A model generated the notes under the pieces. It was not told the origin of the DNA. It ran no database searches and saw only the letters and a program-made list of their open reading frames with translations. A program made the translations under genes and the position numbers. Positions 34,847 to 42,773 of a stretch of 45,818 nt of DNA are shown in pieces. Position 1 is the first letter of the stretch. Each line of letters opens with the position of its first letter. The stretch comes from DAIDHZ01 sp035480255 (GTDB lineage Bacteria; Chlamydiota; Chlamydiia; Chlamydiales; SM23-39), in assembly GCA_964630875.1 (NCBI GenBank), contig CAZVXF010000011.1, positions 1-45,818 on the forward strand, written 5' to 3'.

Positions 34847-35811
34847 TTTAAATACCTCGCGACAATTTCGGCATTTTTTTCCATCATCTCAAAATAGGTC
34901 AGACCGCTCATTGAATCGCCATATAACGTCTCATTGCAAACGCGGATTTCAATACCTAGCTCAGACCCAGCATTTGCAATTTTTTTGATAGAATCTAAAC
35001 TGACATTCGATTCAGGAAAAAGAACGCTGATCTGATTGTTTCGCAAGAAGTCAATCATTCTTTGAATATCGACAGGACTTAGTTGACCGTCAGGCGCTAA
35101 GCCTTCCGGGGCTGCAAATCTTTTGTGCCAATCAGACTCCCCGCTCTCTGCCAAATAACTTCTTGTAAAATATCGAAAAGCATCGTGGCTCGTCATTAAA
35201 TATCGCTTCGATGAAGGCACTTCTCTTAATTTTTCTTTGATCGAACTGTGCGTTTTAAGCATCTGGTCTTTTAAATTGTTAGCCCTCTCCTTGTAATAAG
35301 ATGCCCCTTCAGGATCCAAAGCAATGATTTTTTCTAAAATCGGATCTATCGTCAGTGTCCATATGGAGACATCCATCCAAATATGAGGATCCACGATATC
35401 ACCCCGTTTTAAAATTTTTTCTGGATACTGCATGGCAATGAGATCGCCAAGACCGACACTTTTTGGACTCGAGTGTAAAAGAGCAGATAAACTCGCGCCA
35501 TGTTCTAAATTTAGACCATTATAAAAAATACTATCAGCAAAGAAAATTTTTTCATCATCTCCTTTGACCAATTCATAACTATGCGGATCCAAATCTCCTT
35601 GTATGAGTACCCAAGTTTTAACTCGTTCTCCTCCAATTAATTGGACAATATCGCCTATTTGCGCAGTTGTGCAAAGAATTCTTAACTCTTTCGATTCCTG
35701 CATCCAGTTTTTTAGCTGTGAGTGCTTTTTTGCCCTTCCAGAACAACTAAAAAAAGAACAGAGTAATAAGCCTAAAAAAGCGATGATCAATATTTTTTTG
35801 AAGTGCTTCAT
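34843..35811 (-). CDS. ytgA: Metal-binding periplasmic protein YtgA
   Basis: Solute-binding component (cluster A-I, TroA-like) of the importer, 322 residues. A hydrophobic signal (7-17) is followed by Cys23 in an atypical lipobox (F-F-S-C), so it may be lipid-anchored. Likely metal ligands are the His of D-P-H-S-Y-E and of D-P-H-I-W-M-D, the Glu of F-P-E-S-N-V and the Asp of Y-G-D-S-M. It is the first gene of the minus-strand operon, with a palindromic operator-like site 10 nt upstream. Confidence 0.95.
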   Translation of the reverse strand: MKHFKKILIIAFLGLLLCSFFSCSGRAKKHSQLKNWMQESKELRILCTTAQIGDIVQLIGGERVKTWVLIQGDLDPHSYELVKGDDEKIFFADSIFYNGLNLEHGASLSALLHSSPKSVGLGDLIAMQYPEKILKRGDIVDPHIWMDVSIWTLTIDPILEKIIALDPEGASYYKERANNLKDQMLKTHSSIKEKLREVPSSKRYLMTSHDAFRYFTRSYLAESGESDWHKRFAAPEGLAPDGQLSPVDIQRMIDFLRNNQISVLFPESNVSLDSIKKIANAGSELGIEIRVCNETLYGDSMSGLTYFEMMEKNAEIVARYLK

Positions 35812-35820
35812 TTGCCCACT

Positions 35821-35833
35821 ATTGTATTACAAT
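35821..35833. promoter_or_regulatory. Palindrome upstream of ytgA, candidate YtgR operator
   Basis: ATTGTA-T-TACAAT is a perfect 13-bp dyad ending 10 nt upstream of the ytgA start, between divergent ytgA and the gene at 35971. An AT-rich dyad at this place suits autoregulation by the YtgR domain, but no binding motif is known to me with certainty for this lineage. Confidence 0.4.
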
Positions 35834-35872
35834 TTTGTGATTAGCAGTATAACAAAAATAAAAAATAGTTTC

Positions 35873-35901
35873 TTGCAAAAAATAGTGATACCTTTTACAA
35901 T
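35873..35901 (+). promoter_or_regulatory. Promoter TTGCAA, 17 bp, TACAAT
   Basis: The -10 matches 5 of 6 and the spacing is ideal, giving a start near 35908 and a leader of about 63 nt that contains a perfect AAAGACT-AATA-AGTCTTT hairpin (35927-35944). Confidence 0.55.
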
Positions 35902-35970
35902 CCTCAATTAAAATCTCAACAAGAGAAAAGACTAATAAGTCTTTCATAAAGAATTTTAGGACGGTAATTC

Positions 35971-36492
35971 ATGAGCGTTGCACAAGCTGAAAAAAACAAA
36001 TCGACAAAAGATATTGAAGACGTAATCTCTAAAGCTATTAAGAAAATTGGTGTCCGCAAAGAAAATGAACTCTGCAAATATTTACCAATGAAATCTGGTG
36101 GATATATGCATCATTTTACTTTCAAAAAAATGAAGCACAAACAACCTCAAGAATTAGCTTCTATTATTGAAAAACATCTGATGAGTTCTGATAAAGCTGT
36201 GGTGATTGCTCCAAAACAAAGAGCTCCTCGCGGTTCTCGCAAACGTAAAGATCATATGAATTTTACCCGCAATCAACTCGAGCGCATGCTCAGTATTGCA
36301 CGTCTTGCTGGAGATAAAGAAATTATCACTATTTTAAGCCCAAAAAGATCACTTGCTACTTGCAAAAGAGAATTGATTCAATCCATCCGTCATAATAAAA
36401 CTGAACAAGATCTCTGGACAAATTACGTAGAAGCAGCAAATACTTACATACAAATGCTCGCAACTGATCCTCTCGCAGCATTTCAGCATTAA
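35971..36492 (+). CDS. Conserved chlamydial protein of unknown function (CT066-position gene)
   Basis: The 173-residue protein has no signal or membrane segment. It is basic, with a Lys/Arg-rich centre (K-Q-R-A-P-R-G-S-R-K-R-K near 82-93) between two helical parts, which suggests nucleic acid or ribosome binding but does not prove it. It occupies the position of CT066 in C. trachomatis, between ytgA and the ADP/ATP translocase, and is likely its orthologue. Shine-Dalgarno AGGACGG lies about 8 nt upstream. It has its own promoter and terminator. Confidence 0.8.
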   Translation: MSVAQAEKNKSTKDIEDVISKAIKKIGVRKENELCKYLPMKSGGYMHHFTFKKMKHKQPQELASIIEKHLMSSDKAVVIAPKQRAPRGSRKRKDHMNFTRNQLERMLSIARLAGDKEIITILSPKRSLATCKRELIQSIRHNKTEQDLWTNYVEAANTYIQMLATDPLAAFQH

Positions 36493-36511
36493 ATTTTTTC
36501 CTCTATTACCA

Positions 36512-36540
36512 CCCCAGAATCTCTATAATTCTGGGGTTTA
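36512..36540 (+). terminator. Terminator of the CT066-like gene
   Basis: A 9-bp perfect stem CCCCAGAAT/ATTCTGGGG with a 7-nt loop is followed by TTTA. Confidence 0.75.
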
Positions 36541-36576
36541 TCGTTATCAGAAATCAAATCGATCGTCTTTTTTATC

Positions 36577-36604
36577 TTGTATTTTAAGAATTTCGGCTTA
36601 TAAT
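36577..36604 (+). promoter_or_regulatory. Candidate npt1 promoter, TTGTAT, 16 bp, TATAAT
   Basis: The -10 is perfect. The predicted start near 36611 leaves a leader of about 50 nt with an AAGGA Shine-Dalgarno. Confidence 0.5.
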
Positions 36605-36663
36605 TACTCGATGTCTATGCAGGAAATTCACCTGCAGTGGAAAAGATTACAATAAGGAAAAAT

Positions 36664-38259
36664 ATGACAGCAAAGACTGACACTTCCAGCGATGGTGCCT
36701 TTAAAGGACTTCGCGGAATTTTTTGGCCTATTCACGGATTTGAACTTAAAAAGTTCTTACCAATGGGCTTAATGATGCTATGTATCTTGTTCAACTACAC
36801 GATTTTAAGAGATATTAAAGACACATTGGTGGTAAATGCCCCAGGTGGCGGCGCAGAGAGCCTCTCCTTCTTAAAGCTCTACGGAGTAACTCCTGCTGCG
36901 ATCCTTTTTATGATCGTCTTTATCAAACTTGCAAACGTCTTCAGCAAAGAAAAGCTTTTCTACGTAGTCGTAGCGCCTTTCTTGGTCTTTTTTACCGCGT
37001 TTGCATTCATTATCTATCCAAACAAAGAAGCGCTGCATATGTCTTTAACGACACTTCAATCAGCACAGGCTTCTATGCCAAACCTTCACTGGTTGCTTCC
37101 TGTGATTGGAAACTGGAGTTTTAGCATTTTCTACATTCTGTCTGAACTCTGGGGAAGCGTAGTTCTTTCCATGCTTTTCTGGCAGTTTGCAAATGAAATT
37201 ACGAAAGTTCAAGAAGCAAAACGTTTCTATGGTCTTTTCGGAATGCTTGGAAACATCGGACTTCTTTTCTCTGGTCCGATCATCATCGCATGCAGTAAAT
37301 ATGGGAAATACCTCCATTTAACAAAGGGAATTCCTGAAGATATCGCTTTTGGAACAAACCTAAAGCTTCAAATGAGTTGCGTAGCAATCGCTGGAATGTT
37401 GACCATCCTCATTTATCGTTGGATGCAAAAAAACGTTCTAACAGATCCAAAGCTGTATCAACCAGGCCAAGGGAAAAAGAAAGAAAAAGCGAAACTCTCT
37501 ATCAAAGAAAGTTTTGCCTATATTTTAAAAAATCCTTACTTGGGCATGATCGCAATTCTCGTTCTTTCTTATGGTGTTACTATTAACCTCGTAGAAGGTG
37601 TATGGAAAGGACAGATTAAAATTGCGTTCCCAGATAAAAACGATTACAGCATGTTCATGGGACAATTCTCTACATGGACAGGTGCAGCAACAATCTTCCT
37701 TATGATCATTGGAAACAATATTTTAAGAAAGTTCAGCTGGACAAAAGCTGCGATTATTACGCCAATTATGGTGATGGCAACATCAGCTGTTTTCTTCTTC
37801 TTCGTGTGGAACGGAGCAAAGAGCACTCCATTTGCGCCTCTCATGGGAACAACTGTGGTGATGGTTGCTGTAATGGTCGGTATGATTCAAAACGTATTGT
37901 CCAAAGGAACAAAGTACTCCCTTTTCGACTCAACCAAGCAGATGGCATACATCCCGCTTGATCAGGAAGCGAAAGTGAAAGGACAAGCAGCTGTAGAGGT
38001 AATCGGTGGCAGAGCTGGTAAATCTGGTGGTGCCTTCATCCAATCTACGCTTCTTGCGGTCATTGGTGGTAGTGTTTCGCTTGCAAGCTTAACATTTATC
38101 CTCGGGCCTCTTGTGCTCCTCATTTGCGGTTTCTGGGCAGTTTCAGTGTTTGGTCTTGGAAAAAGATTCACAGCACTTGTTGCTTCAAAAGAAAATGAGA
38201 AAACAGAAGTTGCAGAAAAGCCTGCAGCTCAGCAACTTGCAAAAGCTGGCGTAGAGTAA
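36664..38259 (+). CDS. npt1: ADP/ATP translocase, nucleotide transporter (Npt1/TLC family)
   Basis: This carrier exchanges host ATP for bacterial ADP and is a mark of obligate intracellular energy parasites. The ATG at 36664 follows AAGGA and is preferred to a GTG at 36637. The 531-residue product has about 11-12 membrane helices, with W-P-I-H and the L-R-D-x-K-D-T-L-V-V segment near 45-60, the conserved core shared with plastid and rickettsial translocases. It lies between the CT066-like gene and lepA as in Chlamydia, though environmental Chlamydiae usually have several npt paralogues, so substrate specificity is inferred from position. Confidence 0.92.
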   Translation: MTAKTDTSSDGAFKGLRGIFWPIHGFELKKFLPMGLMMLCILFNYTILRDIKDTLVVNAPGGGAESLSFLKLYGVTPAAILFMIVFIKLANVFSKEKLFYVVVAPFLVFFTAFAFIIYPNKEALHMSLTTLQSAQASMPNLHWLLPVIGNWSFSIFYILSELWGSVVLSMLFWQFANEITKVQEAKRFYGLFGMLGNIGLLFSGPIIIACSKYGKYLHLTKGIPEDIAFGTNLKLQMSCVAIAGMLTILIYRWMQKNVLTDPKLYQPGQGKKKEKAKLSIKESFAYILKNPYLGMIAILVLSYGVTINLVEGVWKGQIKIAFPDKNDYSMFMGQFSTWTGAATIFLMIIGNNILRKFSWTKAAIITPIMVMATSAVFFFFVWNGAKSTPFAPLMGTTVVMVAVMVGMIQNVLSKGTKYSLFDSTKQMAYIPLDQEAKVKGQAAVEVIGGRAGKSGGAFIQSTLLAVIGGSVSLASLTFILGPLVLLICGFWAVSVFGLGKRFTALVASKENEKTEVAEKPAAQQLAKAGVE

Positions 38260-38260
38260 T

Positions 38261-38503
38261 CTACGCTTTGTCTGCGCTAAACCTCGAGTTTGATTGTTCA
38301 GATTCGAGGTTTTTTTTTCTCTTTTTTCGAATCGTTCCAAAAGCCTTTTTTGAGATTGGGAGGACTTGCGCAAACAATGCCGCTTCCCCGCCTTTAATCT
38401 CTAGACAGTCACGAACAACATCCTTTACTTTAGAGCGCTCCTGTGAGCTCTTTTCCTTTTCTCGAAGAAGAAGATCAGCCGGAGAAATCCCAGAAATTTT
38501 CAT
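38261..38503 (-). CDS. Possible small protein, unknown function
   Basis: An open frame of 80 residues (M-K-I-S-G-I-S-P-A-D-L-L-L) with a plausible charged, helical composition and a Lys-rich end. It has no clear Shine-Dalgarno and runs through the npt1 terminator to 1 bp from the npt1 stop. The opposite strand is also open, with a poorer composition. It is kept because the spacer has no other content, but with low confidence. Confidence 0.35.
   Translation of the reverse strand: MKISGISPADLLLREKEKSSQERSKVKDVVRDCLEIKGGEAALFAQVLPISKKAFGTIRKKRKKNLESEQSNSRFSADKA
38279..38318 (+). terminator. Rho-independent terminator of npt1
   Basis: Arms AAACCTCGA/TCGAGGTTT, with further partial pairing in the loop, are followed by a run of nine T. 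Confidence 0.88.
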
Positions 38504-38578
38504 GCCGCAAATTCTAAACTGACAAATCTTTTTTTTAAAGAAGAAATGAGAAGTTCATTTTTTTTCACGAATATAAAG

Positions 38579-38607
38579 TTTACAACGTTTTTCTGATGCG
38601 ATATACT
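38579..38607 (+). promoter_or_regulatory. lepA promoter, -35 TTTACA, 17 bp, -10 TATACT
   Basis: Both hexamers match 5 of 6 and the spacer is ideal. The -10 ends 8 nt before the ATG at 38616, so the transcript would begin at or just before the start codon. Confidence 0.6.
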
Positions 38608-38615
38608 TGCAGGTT

Positions 38616-40421
38616 ATGTTTGAATACGAACGAACGCGCATTAGAAACTTTAGTATTATCGCCCATATTGATCACGGCAAATCAACACTCGCCGATCGCC
38701 TTTTAGAACTAACGCACACTGTTGAAGCTCGAGATATGCAAGAACAGTTTCTTGATAATATGGAACTCGAAAGAGAGCGTGGAATTACGATTAAGGCGCG
38801 TCCCGTTACGATGCATTATCAGGCAAAAGATGGTCAAGTATATCAAATCAATTTAATTGATACACCAGGTCACGTTGACTTTTCGTATGAAGTTTCCCGT
38901 TCTTTGTCGGCTTGCGAAGGAGCTCTTTTAGTTGTCGATGCAGTGCAGGGAGTACAAGCGCAAACTCTTGCGAATGTATATCTCGCGATTGACCGCAATT
39001 TAGAAATACTTCCAGTGATCAATAAAGTCGATCTTCCCTCTGCAGATCCAGAATCTGTAAAAAAGCAAATTGAGGATGTGATTGGTCTTGACGCGTCGAA
39101 TGCCGTTCAAATCTCAGCGAAAACAGGCTTAAACGTCGATCAGGTTCTAGAACGCATTTTAACGGAAATTCCATGCCCTAAAGAGCCCATCGACTCTACA
39201 TTGCGCGCGCTTGTCTTTGATTCCCATTATGATCCTTATCGTGGCGTACTTGTTTACATTCGCGTGGTCAGCGGTGAGATTAGCAAGAAATCGTTGATTC
39301 GCTTTATGGCAACAGGAAAACATTTTGAAGTCAATGATGTTGGAATCTTTACTCCCAATGAAAAGCCGACAGATTTACTGCGAGCTGGAGAGGTAGGCTA
39401 TTTTGTTGCAAATATTAAAAACACTGCAGACGTCAAAATCGGCGATACCGTAACATTGCATAAGTTTCCAGCAGCTAATCCGCTCCCCGGTTTCAAAATT
39501 ATTTCCCCTGTTGTTTTTGCAGGTATTTATCCTGTTGATTCCTCTGATTTTGAGCAAGTACGGGATGCTCTAGCAAAACTACAATTAAACGATTCTGCAC
39601 TGCACGTTGAGCAAGAAAGCAGCTTGGCTCTTGGATTTGGTTTTCGATGCGGATTTTTAGGCTTATTGCATTTGGAAATTGTGTTCGAGAGATTGAGTCG
39701 AGAATTTAATTTGGACATTATTACAACGGCGCCAAGTGTCATTTATCGTTTTGTTCTTAACGATGGTACGATTCTCAATATCGATAATCCTGCGCGCTAT
39801 CCAGACCCTTCTTTTATCGACTATGTTGAAGAGCCTTGGGTCAAAGTCCATATTATCACGCCATCTGAATTCCTTGGCGGTATTATGAGCCTATGCACAG
39901 AAAAACGAGGCGCTCTGACAAAGACAGAGACAATGAGTGCTTCCCGTCTTCTCTTAACCTACAGCTTGCCGATGAATGAGATCATTACCGATTTTAATGA
40001 CAAACTGAAGTCCATTACGCGAGGCTATGGTTCTTTTGACTATGAAAATGATGAATACAAAAAAAGTGACATCATCAAATTAGAAATTCGGGTCAATGAA
40101 GAGCCCGTTGATGCGTTTTCATGTCTCGTACATCGCAGCAAGGCAGAAGCAAAAGGGCGCGCCATCTGCGCAAAACTTAAAGAAGTAATCCCTCAACAGC
40201 TCTTTAAAGTTCCAATTCAAGGGGCTATCGGTGGCAAAATCGTAGCCCGAGAAACGATCAGCGCCCTGACCAAAAACGTCACAGCCAAATGCTACGGCGG
40301 TGATATCACCCGTAAACGAAAGCTTTGGGAAAAGCAAAAAGAAGGCAAAAAGAAGATGAAAGAAATTGGCAAAGTCAACATCCCTCAAAGCGCCTTTATG
40401 GAAGTCCTTAAAGCTGAATAA
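38616..40421 (+). CDS. lepA: Elongation factor 4 (LepA)
   Basis: LepA is a ribosomal translocation-like GTPase. The ATG at 38616 is chosen over a TTG at 38607 that lies at the -10 box. G1 H-I-D-H-G-K-S-T, switch I R-G-I-T-I-K, G3 D-T-P-G-H-V-D-F and G4 N-K-V-D are present, and the C-terminal LepA-specific domain ends with the K-R-K-x-L-W-x-K-Q-K-x-G-K-K-K-M-K block. Length (601) is normal. Order npt1-lepA-gnd matches Chlamydia. Confidence 0.97.
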   Translation: MFEYERTRIRNFSIIAHIDHGKSTLADRLLELTHTVEARDMQEQFLDNMELERERGITIKARPVTMHYQAKDGQVYQINLIDTPGHVDFSYEVSRSLSACEGALLVVDAVQGVQAQTLANVYLAIDRNLEILPVINKVDLPSADPESVKKQIEDVIGLDASNAVQISAKTGLNVDQVLERILTEIPCPKEPIDSTLRALVFDSHYDPYRGVLVYIRVVSGEISKKSLIRFMATGKHFEVNDVGIFTPNEKPTDLLRAGEVGYFVANIKNTADVKIGDTVTLHKFPAANPLPGFKIISPVVFAGIYPVDSSDFEQVRDALAKLQLNDSALHVEQESSLALGFGFRCGFLGLLHLEIVFERLSREFNLDIITTAPSVIYRFVLNDGTILNIDNPARYPDPSFIDYVEEPWVKVHIITPSEFLGGIMSLCTEKRGALTKTETMSASRLLLTYSLPMNEIITDFNDKLKSITRGYGSFDYENDEYKKSDIIKLEIRVNEEPVDAFSCLVHRSKAEAKGRAICAKLKEVIPQQLFKVPIQGAIGGKIVARETISALTKNVTAKCYGGDITRKRKLWEKQKEGKKKMKEIGKVNIPQSAFMEVLKAE

Positions 40422-40447
40422 CTTAAAATAAGAATTAGCCAATGAAA

Positions 40448-40492
40448 TACCCATACAACCTCAAAAATCGGTTTTTATGCTTGTTTTGGGTA
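40448..40492. repeat. Dispersed palindromic hairpin, copy B
   Basis: Imperfect arms of about 20 nt around a TCGG loop. It shares with copy A at 28071 the central A5-TCGG-T5 core and the right arm GCTTGTTTTGGGTATA. It lies 27 nt after lepA and may terminate it. Confidence 0.6.
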
Positions 40493-40573
40493 TAGGCATA
40501 CGATCACTATTAATACTATTTTTTTATAGCAATTAATGATATAATAACAGGATAGCAATTTACAGGTAATAAA

Positions 40574-40801
40574 ATGAATATTAATTCTACACAAACTGGA
40601 TATGAATATATTCCAATAATTTTAAGCTTTACAGTCATAGCTGGTGTTTCAATAATCAATAAAATTGCAAGAGAGAGATTCGGCGGCCAGCTTGATCTTG
40701 CGACTCGATATCTATTCGAACAAACAGGTGAGATTTTCTTTAATCGCCCTGTGAATGCATTAATGAAACGTTGTGAACAGTTTGCAAATCTGCCGATTTA
40801 A
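40574..40801 (+). CDS. Small membrane-associated protein, unknown function
   Basis: A 75-residue frame with a hydrophobic stretch (Y-I-P-I-I-L-S-F-T-V-I-A-G-V-S-I-I, 12-28) followed by a polar helical tail. An AGG lies about 9 nt upstream of the ATG, and a TATAAT at 40540-40545 is a possible -10. The stop overlaps that of gnd by 3 nt, tail to tail. No family was recognised. Confidence 0.5.
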   Translation: MNINSTQTGYEYIPIILSFTVIAGVSIINKIARERFGGQLDLATRYLFEQTGEIFFNRPVNALMKRCEQFANLPI

Positions 40802-42246
40802 GCGTTGTAAGTGCTTGAGCTAACAGCTCCGCCTGTACCAGTCCAGTTTGTGTGAAAAAATTTTCCACGAGGCTGATCGACTCGTTCGTATGTATGTGCA
40901 CCAAAATAATCGCGTTGAGCTTGAAGCAAATTGGCGGGTAGTCGAGCGCTTCGATAACCATCAAAAAAAGCTAACGCTGTCGAGAAACAAGGCATTGGGA
41001 TACCCATCATGGCCCCTTCTGCAACAATTTTTCTCCAATCTGGCAATGCATTTTTTACTTCATGAATAAAGAAGGGATCTACAAGTAGACTTCGCAAGTT
41101 TGGATCTTTATCGTAAGCTTCTTTGATTTTTCCTAAAAACTTGCTACGAATAATACATCCGCCTCTCCACATTAGGGCAATAGAGCCGAAATTTAAATTC
41201 CATTTGTGTTCAACAGACGCCTGACGCATGAGCATAAAACCTTGCGCATAACTGATGAGTTTTGAGGCGTACAATGCATGCGATATCGATTTTGCAAATT
41301 CAGGTTTTGGAATGGAGGTTGTTTTTATAGGGGTTTCATAAAATTTACTCGCAAACACTCTTTCATCTTTTAATGCCGACAAACACCGAGCAAAAACAGC
41401 CTCGCCGATTAATGTTAAAGGCATTCCTCGATCAAGCGCGTCAATACCGGTCCATTTACCTGTTCCCTTTTGACCCGCAACATCTAGGATTTTATCTAGG
41501 AGCGGTTTCCCATCTGTATCCTTTTTTGAGAAAATATCAGCAGTAATTTCGATCAGATAACTATCTAAAGGACCTTGATTCCATTCTTTAAATGTAGATG
41601 AGAGTTCAGACGCTGTAAAATGGGCTCCTTTGAATAATAAATCGTACGCTTCACAAATGAGCTGCATGTCTCCATATTCGATGCCATTATGGACCATTTT
41701 CACATAATGACCGGCGCCTCCATTTCCGACCCAATCGCAACAGGGTTGTCCATCTTCCGATTTTGCTGCGATCGCTTGGAAAATCCCTTTCACGTGAGAC
41801 CAAGCATCGGGATTTCCCCCAGGCATAATCGAAGGTCCATGTCGTGCTCCTTCTTCACCGCCTGAAATTCCTGTTCCTACAAACAAGATCCCCTGATCTT
41901 TTAATTCTTTATATCTTCGTTCTGAATCAGGAAAATGGCTATTTCCTCCATCAATGATAATATCGCCTTTGGAAAGCAGTGGCATCAACTGCTCGATGAA
42001 CTCATCGACAGGATCGCCTGCTTTGACCATCAACATAATGCGGCGCGGATTTTTTAAACTATTGACAAAGTCGGCAAGTTCATGAAAGCCAACAATGGAT
42101 TTCCCCTTTGCTGGACCTGCAAGAAATTCATCTGTTTTTGAAGTTGTGCGATTGAAAACGGATACTCTGAATTTATGATCTGCCATGTTCAGAACTAAAT
42201 TCTGACCCATGACAGCAAGCCCTATTAATCCGATATCAGATTGCAT
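40798..42246 (-). CDS. gnd: 6-phosphogluconate dehydrogenase, decarboxylating
   Basis: Gnd yields ribulose-5-phosphate and NADPH in the pentose phosphate pathway. The 482-residue protein shows the Rossmann start G-L-A-V-M-G-Q-N-L-V-L-N, then G-G-E-E-G-A-R-H-G-P-S-I-M-P-G-G, the active-site K-M-V-H-N-G-I-E-Y-G-D-M-Q and the C-terminal F-F-H-T-N-W. It is convergent with lepA, whereas its neighbourhood next to lepA is as in Chlamydia. Confidence 0.97.
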   Translation of the reverse strand: MQSDIGLIGLAVMGQNLVLNMADHKFRVSVFNRTTSKTDEFLAGPAKGKSIVGFHELADFVNSLKNPRRIMLMVKAGDPVDEFIEQLMPLLSKGDIIIDGGNSHFPDSERRYKELKDQGILFVGTGISGGEEGARHGPSIMPGGNPDAWSHVKGIFQAIAAKSEDGQPCCDWVGNGGAGHYVKMVHNGIEYGDMQLICEAYDLLFKGAHFTASELSSTFKEWNQGPLDSYLIEITADIFSKKDTDGKPLLDKILDVAGQKGTGKWTGIDALDRGMPLTLIGEAVFARCLSALKDERVFASKFYETPIKTTSIPKPEFAKSISHALYASKLISYAQGFMLMRQASVEHKWNLNFGSIALMWRGGCIIRSKFLGKIKEAYDKDPNLRSLLVDPFFIHEVKNALPDWRKIVAEGAMMGIPMPCFSTALAFFDGYRSARLPANLLQAQRDYFGAHTYERVDQPRGKFFHTNWTGTGGAVSSSTYNA

Positions 42247-42257
42247 CTTCCCTCATT

Positions 42258-42494
42258 TCACTTCGATTCTCTTCGCGGAATACGCGCTTCGAACACTTGC
42301 GATGCATTTTCAATTAAAAGTGATGCTAAATCCTCATCGCCTTCAAAATTCATCGCAACATTCATGTTCCCCTCTTTACAAGGAGCTGTGCATGTGATCA
42401 AAACATAACATGAGTATTGATCTTTTAAGATCATTTTCACCCGAGCCATCGGATCATTTTCTTGCGCGTCAATTTCTACGGTCCGTTCACTCAT
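42258..42494 (-). CDS. Short conserved-looking protein, unknown function
   Basis: A 78-residue acidic protein with no membrane segment, preceded by a GAGG Shine-Dalgarno 6 nt before the ATG. It ends 11 nt before the gnd start on the same strand, so the two probably form an operon. Strand-helix pattern M-A-R-V-K-M-I-L-K-D-Q-Y-S-C-Y-V-L-I-T-C-T suggests a small folded domain. Not recognised. Confidence 0.65.
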   Translation of the reverse strand: MSERTVEIDAQENDPMARVKMILKDQYSCYVLITCTAPCKEGNMNVAMNFEGDEDLASLLIENASQVFEARIPRRESK

Positions 42495-42578
42495 TCAACC
42501 TCGGGGAAATTACAGAATATTCGAATAAATCTAGTACGAATAAATGACAGAAAATGAATTTCTAAGCAACCACAAAGT

Positions 42579-42601
42579 TCGAAAAAAAGGCTGTTTTTCG
42601 A
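42579..42601. terminator. Small hairpin, possible terminator
   Basis: TCGAAAAA and TTTTTCGA pair over a 7-nt loop upstream of the duplicated genes. It may insulate the divergent units. Confidence 0.35.
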
Positions 42602-42712
42602 GGGAGAAATCAAATTTTTCTGAAACGAAAAAAAATGATTTCTTCAAACAATTTCACTAACTTTTATTGTTCACCATTCATCTCAATTGCGATGAGCGCT
42701 TACAAATATTCT

Positions 42713-42741
42713 TTGAATTTAAAGAATTTTATCACTACTAT
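42713..42741 (+). promoter_or_regulatory. Promoter of the truncated copy, TTGAAT, 17 bp, TACTAT, with 18-bp palindrome
   Basis: The near-perfect dyad TTCTTTGAATTTAAAGAA (42709-42726) covers the -35 and may be an operator. The predicted leader is about 26 nt with an AAAGG Shine-Dalgarno. The whole site is repeated 783 bp downstream. Confidence 0.5.
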
Positions 42742-42773
42742 GCTTTGAAATTCTTCTTAACAGAAAGGTTAAA

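Noticed and set aside
38268..38522. 84-residue plus-strand frame between npt1 and lepA
   Set aside because: It begins at the npt1 terminator, has no ribosome binding site and is rich in Ser, Phe and Arg, as expected of an antisense shadow.
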